Source of the DNA: Alloalcanivorax venustensis ISO4
GTDB lineage: Bacteria; Pseudomonadota; Gammaproteobacteria; Pseudomonadales; Alcanivoracaceae
Length of the DNA stretch: 64,000 bases
Reading direction: 5' to 3'
Assembly: GCF_015356855.1 (NCBI RefSeq)
Contig: NZ_ARXR01000008.1
Location: 62,001-126,000, forward strand
This document shows, piece after piece, positions 53,855 to 61,070 of the stretch (its first letter is position 1; the number at the start of each line of letters is the position of its first letter). A program made the translations under genes and the position numbers. Below the pieces are notes generated by a model. The model was not told the DNA's origin, did no database searches, and saw nothing but the letters and a program-made list of their open reading frames with translations.

Positions 53855-55993
53855 TCAGCCGGTGACGCGGCGCGCCCAGCGGCTGATTTCATTGAGGGTC
53901 TCAGTGGTCTCCGGCAGGAACGGGAACAGGGTGTAGACGTGCACCGAGTCCTTCACCGGCACCATGGTCACGTCCACGTCCGCTTCCCGGGCGCGTTCCA
54001 GCAGGCGGCTGCTGTCGCTGTAAAGGGACTCGCCCTCCACCGCGGACAGGAACAGCGGCGGCAGGCCCTTGAGGTCGCCGAACAGCGGTGACACCAGCGG
54101 GTCGCGGGGCTCGTGCTCCTGGAAGTAGGAGGCCGCCATGAACGCCAGGGTGTCGCGGTTGGCCGCCGGGTCCTGGCCGGCGAACTCCTTGATGCTGGCG
54201 CCGGACAGGGTGAGATCGGCGAACGGGCAGATGGCGATGATGCCGGCGGGCTGTTTGTCACCGGCCATCTTCAGGGTGAGCGCCAGGGCCAGCGCCAGGC
54301 CGGAGCCGGAGGACTCGCCGCTAAGCAGAATCCGCGACGGGGCCACGCCGCTGTTGACCAACCCGCGGTAGGCGTCCACCGCGTCGTCGAGCGCCGCCGG
54401 GTAGGGGTTTTCCGGGGCCAGCCGGTAGTCCACGGTAACGCAGTCGCCGCCCACCGCCTTGGCCAACCGGCCGGCGTATTCCACCGACCCCTTGGCGGAG
54501 CCGAGCATGTAGCCGCCGCCGTGGAAGTGCAGCACGGTGGTGCGGTTGTCGGCGGCGGTGGCGCCGGCGGCGCGCACGCGCAGCGCTTCCACGCCGCCCA
54601 GCTCGGCGTTCTCCACGGACAGGTCGTCCGGGGCCGGGAAGTGGGTGGTCAGGAAGCGGTCGTAGCCTTCGCGCATGCCGTCGTGGCCGCGCGCCACGTC
54701 CTCGGCGGTGAACGCGGACTTCCACATATCGAAAGCGCGCTGGCTTTCGGGGCGTTCCATCTTTTTGTCTTCGCGGGTGGCGGACAGGCCCTGCACTTCA
54801 CCGGCCGGACGCTTCACCTCTTCCAGCACGTTGTAATCCCAGACGAACGCCCAGGTGGCCTCGGTCATCGGGTCGATGTGCTGCATGCCTTTCCAGCGCC
54901 CGTTGCGCGCCTTGATGCGCTCCGGCTCGGACTCGTGCACCAGCTTGACCATGGCGCGGGCGCCGGACTGAACCCGGGTGGTGCGCGGGCGGCGGCGCTG
55001 CTCGTACTCTTCCAGCGCGGTTTCCAGATTGTCTTCGCCGTAGTGCTCCAGCATGGTCGCCAGCACCCAGGCGTCCTCGATGCCCTGGCAGGCGCCCTGG
55101 GCCAGGAACGGCACCATCGGGTGGGCGGCGTCGCCCATCAGCGTCACGCGGCGGTCGGTCCAGCGGTCGATGGGGTCGCGGTAGAACATGCCGGTGAGGA
55201 ACGCGGTGTCGATCTGATCCATCATCGCCTGGGCGCGCGGCTCCAGGTCGGCGAAGGAGGCGCGCAGCTCGTCGATGTCGCCGCTCTCGGTCCAGGACTC
55301 GCGGTGCACCTCGCCGGAGGGCACCGAGGCGAGAATGCTGTACAGGTTCTTGGGGCGGATCCAGTAGGTGATCAGGGTGCGGCCGGGGCCGAACCAGTAG
55401 TTGCCGCGCTCATCCAGATCGATGCCTTCCAGCTTCTCGGCGGGAATCAGCGCCCGCCACATCAGGATGTTGGAGAAGTGCACGTCGTCCTCGCCGAACA
55501 ACTGCTTGCGGATCACCGAGTGGATGCCGTCGGCGGCGATCAGCACATGGCCGTGCAGGTCGTCGCCGTCTTCCACATGCACGGTGACGCCCTTGTCATC
55601 CTGGGTGAAGCCGGTGCAGTGCACCCCGAGCCGCACCGACTCGGAGGGCAGGGCGTCGGCGAGAATCTCGATCAGGTCGGCGCGGTGGATGTTGTACAGC
55701 GGCGCGCCCCAGCGCTGCGCGCCTTCCTCGCCCAGCGGCGACACGTACAGCAGCTTGCCGTTGCGGATATCACGCATGTCGAACGACTTCGGGATCACCG
55801 ACTTGGCCGCCACGGCCTGCTCCAGGCCGAGCTCGCGCAGCACCACCGAGCCGTTGCTGGCGATCTGGATGCCGGCGCCGATCTCGGAAAGCTGCGGGGC
55901 CTGCTCAATGATGGTCGCGTCGATGCCCTTGTGGCGAAGCGCGATGGCGGCGGTCAGGCCGGCGATGCCGGCGCCCACGATCAAAACGTGCAT
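53855..55993 (-). CDS. FAD monooxygenase fused to alpha/beta hydrolase
   Basis: A 712-residue two-domain protein. Residues 1 to about 400 are a flavin hydroxylase of the salicylate/3-hydroxybenzoate type: GAGIAGL (7-13), the RADLIEIL and DG motif LIAADGIHSVIR, and GDAAHPMVPFLAQGACQGIEDA. Residues about 420-712 are an HSL-type esterase with HGGGY (491-495), GESSG (nucleophile S561) and a C-terminal His in SVHVYTLF. The two halves share one frame without a stop. Fusion suggests hydroxylation and ester or lactone cleavage of one substrate. Top gene of the operon; a promoter and REP unit lie upstream. Confidence 0.88.
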   Translation of the reverse strand: MHVLIVGAGIAGLTAAIALRHKGIDATIIEQAPQLSEIGAGIQIASNGSVVLRELGLEQAVAAKSVIPKSFDMRDIRNGKLLYVSPLGEEGAQRWGAPLYNIHRADLIEILADALPSESVRLGVHCTGFTQDDKGVTVHVEDGDDLHGHVLIAADGIHSVIRKQLFGEDDVHFSNILMWRALIPAEKLEGIDLDERGNYWFGPGRTLITYWIRPKNLYSILASVPSGEVHRESWTESGDIDELRASFADLEPRAQAMMDQIDTAFLTGMFYRDPIDRWTDRRVTLMGDAAHPMVPFLAQGACQGIEDAWVLATMLEHYGEDNLETALEEYEQRRRPRTTRVQSGARAMVKLVHESEPERIKARNGRWKGMQHIDPMTEATWAFVWDYNVLEEVKRPAGEVQGLSATREDKKMERPESQRAFDMWKSAFTAEDVARGHDGMREGYDRFLTTHFPAPDDLSVENAELGGVEALRVRAAGATAADNRTTVLHFHGGGYMLGSAKGSVEYAGRLAKAVGGDCVTVDYRLAPENPYPAALDDAVDAYRGLVNSGVAPSRILLSGESSGSGLALALALTLKMAGDKQPAGIIAICPFADLTLSGASIKEFAGQDPAANRDTLAFMAASYFQEHEPRDPLVSPLFGDLKGLPPLFLSAVEGESLYSDSSRLLERAREADVDVTMVPVKDSVHVYTLFPFLPETTETLNEISRWARRVTG

Positions 55994-56110
55994 GGTTGCT
56001 CTCCCTTGTTATTCTGTTTTGTGGGTACGAACGAATGTTCGTACGTAGTAACCGGCAGTGTTCCCCAACCGTGAAAGCTCTGTCAACACTTTTGCTTTGT
56101 GGCGGTTCTG

Positions 56111-56153
56111 GTGGGAGCGGGCCCCGCCCGCGAAAGGGAGCGAAGCTCCCGGC
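56111..56153. repeat. REP-type repeat, mate of the copy at 46692
   Basis: Core GTGGGAGCGGGC ... GCCCGCGAA (56111-56134), then stem GGGAGC-GAA-GCTCCC. One mismatch from the reverse complement of 46692-46734. Bounds the right side of the catabolic block. Confidence 0.9.
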
Positions 56154-56239
56154 AATCTCCTACATTCACAATCGCCCCTGACCGACAGACCGGACGGCAC
56201 GGCTTTGCCATAGTCAGTCTTTCGTACCCGCCAAAAAAC

Positions 56240-56257
56240 TGTTGTCATTTGACAACA
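56240..56257. promoter_or_regulatory. Palindromic operator before the candidate toxin-antitoxin pair
   Basis: TGTTGTCA-TT-TGACAACA, perfect 8-base arms, 35 bases before the start at 56292. Suits a dimeric HTH repressor; the second gene of the pair carries a helix-turn-helix. Confidence 0.75.
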
Positions 56258-56291
56258 ATAAACTTCTATGGGACGCTTCCAAGGACATGCA

Positions 56292-56567
56292 ATGGCACGG
56301 AAAAAACACCCGAAAGCAATTATCGAGCGGGCGATTCAGTACGCGGAAAAGCACGGTTGGCAGGTGAAGGCCTCAGGGAAAAGCGCCCATGCCTGGGGCA
56401 TTCTGCAATGCCCGAACAACGACCCGGCTTGTCGATGTGGGCGTTTCTGCCGCAACAGCATTTGGTCGACACCTCGAAATGAAGAGGGGCACGCCAAAAG
56501 CATCAGGCGATGGGTCGATAACTGCGAATTCGGCCTGCGATACGTGGGAGATTTGGACGATGAATGA
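56292..56567 (+). CDS. Small cysteine-containing protein, candidate HicA-like toxin
   Basis: A 91-residue protein starting MARKKHPKAIIERAIQYAEKHGW, then SGKSAHAWGILQCP and a cysteine cluster (C-x6-C-x-C-x3-C). The strand-helix order and the glycine-serine-histidine segment recall HicA-type dsRNA-binding toxins, but the cysteines differ. ATG 56292 with AAGGA 56281-56285 is chosen over 56268. Overlaps the next gene by 8 bases. Toxin role inferred from size, overlap and operator. Confidence 0.6.
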   Translation: MARKKHPKAIIERAIQYAEKHGWQVKASGKSAHAWGILQCPNNDPACRCGRFCRNSIWSTPRNEEGHAKSIRRWVDNCEFGLRYVGDLDDE

Positions 56568-57141
56568 ATACGTATTTCAGTTGTACTACCAGCTCCCGGA
56601 AAGCGAACCTGATCCGGAAGCTTGGCTTGATGCCCTGTTCGAAGCCGGTTGCGATGACGCGCTTGTCGGGGTCGCTGTTGCCGGCCATACGGCGCTCGAT
56701 TTTACCCGGCAAGCTCAGGGCCCGCTGGCGGCGCTACGTTCCGCGATTGACGATGTGGAGCGTGCGATTCCCAATGGACGGCTGGTCTGTGTCGGACCTG
56801 ACTTGCTGAATCTTTCCGAGCTTTCAGCATTACTGTCTGAACGTCTCTCGAAAGTCAGTCGTCAGGCGATGAGGAAATACGCGACCGGCGATGTGCGTAG
56901 GATCAAAACCCGCTTTCCTTCCGCACGGGTATCCGGTTCAACACCGTTATGGCACCTCGATGAGGTTATCAAGTGGATGAGACACAACGGCAAATTCGAA
57001 CCGGAAATGGCCGAAAGCGCGGACGCGCTCATCGAACTTTCGGCCGCGATCAGGACACTTAATGCTCTCGACGAGTATGCGGCCAGCCGTGCCGCTTATC
57101 CGGACCTGGCTGAACAGGCGCTCGACCTGGCCCGGTCCTGA
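56560..57141 (+). CDS. HTH protein, candidate antitoxin of the small cysteine protein
   Basis: A 193-residue protein. The N-terminal half (MNEYVFQLYYQLPE, FEAGCDDALVGVAVAGHTALDFTRQA) is a small alpha/beta domain. The C-terminal half has an AlpA/MerR-like HTH: LLSERLSKVSRQAMRKYATG and SGSTPLWHLDEVIKWMRHNGK. It follows the small gene with an 8-base overlap. Likely autorepressor at the palindrome at 56240. Function inferred. Confidence 0.65.
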   Translation: MNEYVFQLYYQLPESEPDPEAWLDALFEAGCDDALVGVAVAGHTALDFTRQAQGPLAALRSAIDDVERAIPNGRLVCVGPDLLNLSELSALLSERLSKVSRQAMRKYATGDVRRIKTRFPSARVSGSTPLWHLDEVIKWMRHNGKFEPEMAESADALIELSAAIRTLNALDEYAASRAAYPDLAEQALDLARS

Positions 57142-57253
57142 AGGTAGGGGCGAGTCCCGCGCCTACAATTACACCGCGATTAATGAGAAAATAGCCGGCT
57201 TTCGGGCGCGTGGCCCCAAATGACTGGCGAAAAGGCGTTTTTGTGAGCAGACA

Positions 57254-58381
57254 GTGTTGAGCGGAAAGCGGATTCTCAGTGTCTTCGGCACCCGCCCGGA
57301 GGCCATCAAAATGGCGCCAGTGGTGAAAGCCCTGGGCGCCGACCCCCGCTTCGACAGCCGGGTGTGCGTGACCGCCCAGCACCGCGAGATGCTGGATCAG
57401 GTGCTGGCGCTGTTCGAGATCACGCCGGACCACGATCTGGATATCATGGCGCCGGGCCAGGATCTCTACGACATCACCACCCGCATTCTGCTCGGCCTGC
57501 GCGACGTGATCCGCGCCGAGAAGCCGGATATGATCCTGGTGCACGGCGACACCACCACCACGCTGGCGGCCTCGCTGGCCGCCTTCTACGAGAAGGTGCC
57601 GGTGGGCCATGTGGAAGCGGGGCTGCGCACCGGCAACCTGCTTTCCCCCTGGCCGGAAGAGGCCAACCGCAAGCTCACCGGGGTGCTCGCCGCCGCCCAC
57701 TTCGCGCCCACCGCCAGCGCCCGCGACGCCTTGCTGGCCGAGGGCGTGGACGAAGCCCGCATTCTCACCACCGGCAACACCGTGATCGACGCATTGCTGT
57801 GGGTGCGGGAGCGCATCGACGGCGACGCCGCGTTGCGCGATGAGCTGGCGGGGCGCTTCCCCTACGGTCTGGAACGGCCCATGGTGCTGATCACCGGCCA
57901 CCGCCGGGAGAGCTTCGGCGGCGGATTCGAGCGCATCTGCCAGGCGGTGTCGCGGCTTGCCGAGGCGCACCCGGGCACCGACTTCGTCTACCCGGTGCAC
58001 CTCAACCCGAACGTGCAGGAGCCGGTGAACCGGCTGCTCAGCGGCCGGCCCAACGTGCACCTGATCGAGCCCCAGGACTACCTGCCGTTCGTCTGGCTGA
58101 TGAGCAACGCCACGCTGATCCTCACCGACTCCGGCGGCATCCAGGAAGAGGCGCCGTCGCTGGGCAAGCCGGTGCTGGTGATGCGCGACACCACCGAACG
58201 CCCGGACGCGGTGGACGCCGGCACGGTGAAGCTGGTGGGCACCGGCGCCGACGCCATCCATGATGAAGCCCTCCGCCTGCTTACCGATCAGGCCGCGTGG
58301 GACGCCATGAGCCGCGCCCACAACCCCTACGGCGACGGCCGGGCCTCCCAGCGTATCGCCGACTACCTGGCCGGCAATTAG
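57254..58381 (+). CDS. wecB: UDP-N-acetylglucosamine 2-epimerase, non-hydrolysing
   Basis: A 375-residue enzyme giving UDP-ManNAc. Motifs: [14 protein letters not shown] (residues 10-23), [37 protein letters not shown] and [30 protein letters not shown] start. The partner wecC lies downstream at 63217, separated by an AbiE pair and two other genes. Confidence 0.95.
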   Translation: MLSGKRILSVFGTRPEAIKMAPVVKALGADPRFDSRVCVTAQHREMLDQVLALFEITPDHDLDIMAPGQDLYDITTRILLGLRDVIRAEKPDMILVHGDTTTTLAASLAAFYEKVPVGHVEAGLRTGNLLSPWPEEANRKLTGVLAAAHFAPTASARDALLAEGVDEARILTTGNTVIDALLWVRERIDGDAALRDELAGRFPYGLERPMVLITGHRRESFGGGFERICQAVSRLAEAHPGTDFVYPVHLNPNVQEPVNRLLSGRPNVHLIEPQDYLPFVWLMSNATLILTDSGGIQEEAPSLGKPVLVMRDTTERPDAVDAGTVKLVGTGADAIHDEALRLLTDQAAWDAMSRAHNPYGDGRASQRIADYLAGN

Positions 58382-58385
58382 TGTT

Positions 58386-58412
58386 GGATACTTTCAAAAA
58401 ATGAAAGTATCC
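58386..58412. promoter_or_regulatory. Palindromic operator of the abiE pair
   Basis: GGATACTTTC (58386-58395), 7 bases (AAAAAAT), GAAAGTATCC (58403-58412): perfect 10-base arms, just after the wecB stop and 8 bases before the antitoxin start. AbiEi antitoxins are known to repress their own promoters. Confidence 0.8.
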
Positions 58413-58420
58413 TACATTTT

Positions 58421-59074
58421 ATGGAGACATTGACCCGGACTCTGATCGATCAAGGACTGACGGAGCAGGTGCTGACCGAGAAGCAGCTGGCCCGCTTGCT
58501 TCGGGGTACCGATCAACGGCGCTACAACCTGGTGAACCGCGCATTGCACGCCCAGGAACTGTGGCGGCTGCGTCGTGGGCGCTATTTGTTGTCCCCGGTG
58601 GTGTCGGGCTACCGGCCGCACCCTTTCGTGATTGTTCAGTCTCTTCATCCGGGGGCCTATGTGTCGTTCGAGGCCGCGCTGTCGCATCACGGCTGGATTC
58701 CTGAATCAACGCCTTTGGTTCAGGCGGTCACGCCGGGGCGGCGCCGGGATTTGGTTACTGTCACCGGGGTTGGAGAGTTCCGTTTCTATCCGTTGGCGTT
58801 GAATCCTGGCGGTTTTTTGCGCGGTGTTGAACGCTCTGTCTTGTCCGGCCATCCGGCACTAGTGGCCAGGCCGTTGCGCGCGTTACTGGATTTGCTCTGC
58901 TTGCGTAAGGAAGAGTGGCCGGGAGAAACCGCCCTTCTTCAGGGCCTGCGCATTGATGAGCAGGCCTGGAAGTCGGTGGACGTTTCAGAAATGGACGCAT
59001 TGCGGGCGGTGTATAAACATCGCCGCATGCAGCGTTTGATCGACGCTCTACAAAAGGATTTGGCCGATGATTGA
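58421..59074 (+). CDS. AbiEi-family type IV antitoxin
   Basis: A 217-residue antitoxin with an N-terminal winged-helix: VLTEKQLARLLRGTDQRRYNLVNRALHAQELWRLRRGRYLL (about residues 17-57), then SLHPGAYVSFEAALSHHGWIPE, typical of AbiEi. It overlaps the toxin gene by 8 bases. Type IV antitoxins act on the toxin target rather than the toxin. Confidence 0.93.
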   Translation: METLTRTLIDQGLTEQVLTEKQLARLLRGTDQRRYNLVNRALHAQELWRLRRGRYLLSPVVSGYRPHPFVIVQSLHPGAYVSFEAALSHHGWIPESTPLVQAVTPGRRRDLVTVTGVGEFRFYPLALNPGGFLRGVERSVLSGHPALVARPLRALLDLLCLRKEEWPGETALLQGLRIDEQAWKSVDVSEMDALRAVYKHRRMQRLIDALQKDLADD

Positions 59075-59939
59075 TCTGTTGCGTCAGCGCCTGGAGCGCT
59101 ACGCGTGCACGGATGCTCTTCAGGAGGAGCACGCCCTAAAGGAGATTCTTCAGGAAGTCGCGCTGTATGGCTTATGGCGGGCGAATTTCTATGAAGTGGC
59201 GGCGTTCCAGGGTGGCAGCAGTCTGCGAATACTGCATGGTTTGCCGCGCTTTTCGGAGGATCTGGATTTTATTCTTATCGAGCCCGACAAGGATTTCCAG
59301 TGGCAGCCGTATTGTGATGAGCTTCAAGAGGTTTTGCTTGAGTTTGGTGTCCGAGCGGAGCTTTCCGACCGGGGAAAGATGGACCGCGCCGTTCAGCAGG
59401 CGATGCTCAAGGACGACTCCATCGGTCGACAGCTGGACCTCTCTTTCATGCAAACCGATTCCGGAAGAAAGCTACGGGTTAAACTGGAAATCGATACCCG
59501 GCCCCCGGCAGGCAGTGGTTTTGAATCCCATTACCTGGATTTCCCTCTCGATTTCGAGGTGCGCAGCCAGGACCTGGCCAGTAACTTCGCGTTGAAAATC
59601 CACGCCCTGCTTTGCCGGGACTACCTGAAGGGGCGGGACTGGTTCGACTTCAATTGGTATATCAAGCAAGGTGTGGCGCCGAATTTGAGCCACCTGCAGG
59701 CCGCGCTGCGACAGACCGGTCCATGGCAGGGGGCGGATCCGGTGGTCGATGCGGCCTGGTTGGACGCGGCACTGACGGAAGCCGTGAACGCCATCAACTG
59801 GCGACAGGCGGCGGACGACGTCGCCCCTTTTCTGTCGGCAGTGGAACGTCATGGCCTTGCCCTATGGAAGGCGCCGTTTTTCTTGGATAAGGTTCGCAAA
59901 CTCGGCGCTTTGCTTTCCACCCCCGCGACTAGGAATTAG
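59067..59939 (+). CDS. abiEii: AbiEii-family nucleotidyltransferase toxin
   Basis: A 290-residue MNT-fold toxin: FQGGSSLRILHGLPRFSEDLDFIL (about residues 46-69) has the G-S and SEDLDF catalytic pattern, and DYLKGRDWFDFNWY matches AbiEii. Reversibly toxic GTP-dependent transferase in the studied case; also acts in phage abortive infection. Intact. It splits the wecB and wecC genes of an otherwise regular cluster. Confidence 0.93.
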   Translation: MIDLLRQRLERYACTDALQEEHALKEILQEVALYGLWRANFYEVAAFQGGSSLRILHGLPRFSEDLDFILIEPDKDFQWQPYCDELQEVLLEFGVRAELSDRGKMDRAVQQAMLKDDSIGRQLDLSFMQTDSGRKLRVKLEIDTRPPAGSGFESHYLDFPLDFEVRSQDLASNFALKIHALLCRDYLKGRDWFDFNWYIKQGVAPNLSHLQAALRQTGPWQGADPVVDAAWLDAALTEAVNAINWRQAADDVAPFLSAVERHGLALWKAPFFLDKVRKLGALLSTPATRN

Positions 59940-59945
59940 TACCTT

Positions 59946-61070
59946 ATGAATGTTTTGGGGTTGCTGCCGGTGGTGGGGCAGCCGCGTTTCGCCAAGCGGA
60001 TCGCGATGATGCGGGAGCAGGGCGCCGAGGTGCGCTGCCTGGCGTTTGACCGGCCTTACCACAAGGGACGCCCGCCCGACTGTGCGTTGGAAGTGCTGGG
60101 CCGTATTCCCCATGGCCGCTATTTGTTCCGGCTGCGTGTTTTTTTGCGGTCCATCGGCGTCATTCGCCGGCGGATTAAAGACACGGATGTGGTCTATGCC
60201 TTCGGGCTGGACATGCTGCTGCTGGGGTGGCTGGCTTCGCTGTTTTTGAACAAGCCGTTGGTGTTGGAAATCGGTGATATCCGCGCTGTCCAGACGGCGG
60301 GTGGATTGAAGGGCCGCCTGTTTCGCGGGCTGGATAAATGGCTGGTGCGCCGCGCCGACTTGGTGGTGTTCACGGCCGAGGACTTTTGCCGCCGCTACTA
60401 CCGGGACTGGCTGGGGCTGCACCTCAATCACCGGGTCATCGAGAATAAAATCGATTTTCCGGTTACGGCGACAGCGCCGAAGCCGCTGGCCGATGGCGAT
60501 ACGCTGGTGATCGGGTATTTCGGGGTGCTGCGTTGCGAATGGTCGGTGCGTGCCCTGGCCGCGCTGGCGGACGCTTACCCTGATCGGCTGCGCATAAAAG
60601 TAGCCGGCTTCAGCCTGCTGCCGGCGGCGTTGCTGGAAGACCTGGATCGGCGCGCCAACGTGACCGTTCAGGGGCCTTACTGTTCGCCACGGGATCTGCC
60701 GGCGCTCTATGGTGACGTCGATATGATCTGGGCCAGCTACGCCCCGATCGCCGCCGATGACTGGAACCTGCGGTGGGCCCGTACCAATCGGTTCTATGAA
60801 GCCTGTGCCTTCAGTCGTCCGCTGGTCACGCGGCAGGGCAGTAACGACGGTAAGTGGGTGGCCGAGTATGATATCGGCCTGACGCTGGACGCGGTGGAGT
60901 CCGATCAGGTCGTGACACGCTTCAAGGAAGTCAGCCCGGCGGTTCTGCGCCGCTGGCAGGAAAATATGCGCGCTCTGCCGTCGTCGGTGTTTGCCTGCAC
61001 CGACGAGGCGTCTTCACTGCATGAAGCCATGCGGGAATTGGTATCACAGGGACGGGATCATCGCCCATGA
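59946..61070 (+). CDS. Glycosyltransferase family 4 protein
   Basis: A 374-residue GT-B enzyme. Seen are LLPVVGQPRFAKRI, LVLEIGDIRA, the donor-domain IGYFGVLRCEWSVRAL strand and NRFYEACAFSRPLVTRQG near the C terminus. It starts 7 bases after abiEii and overlaps the next gene by 4 bases, so it belongs to the polysaccharide operon with the oxidoreductase and wecC. Confidence 0.85.
   Translation: MNVLGLLPVVGQPRFAKRIAMMREQGAEVRCLAFDRPYHKGRPPDCALEVLGRIPHGRYLFRLRVFLRSIGVIRRRIKDTDVVYAFGLDMLLLGWLASLFLNKPLVLEIGDIRAVQTAGGLKGRLFRGLDKWLVRRADLVVFTAEDFCRRYYRDWLGLHLNHRVIENKIDFPVTATAPKPLADGDTLVIGYFGVLRCEWSVRALAALADAYPDRLRIKVAGFSLLPAALLEDLDRRANVTVQGPYCSPRDLPALYGDVDMIWASYAPIAADDWNLRWARTNRFYEACAFSRPLVTRQGSNDGKWVAEYDIGLTLDAVESDQVVTRFKEVSPAVLRRWQENMRALPSSVFACTDEASSLHEAMRELVSQGRDHRP

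Noticed and set aside
54113-56074. A 653-codon plus-strand frame opposite the monooxygenase-hydrolase gene
   Set aside because: Antisense shadow of a GC-rich gene, with His/Gly/Val-rich low-complexity protein and no recognisable domain.
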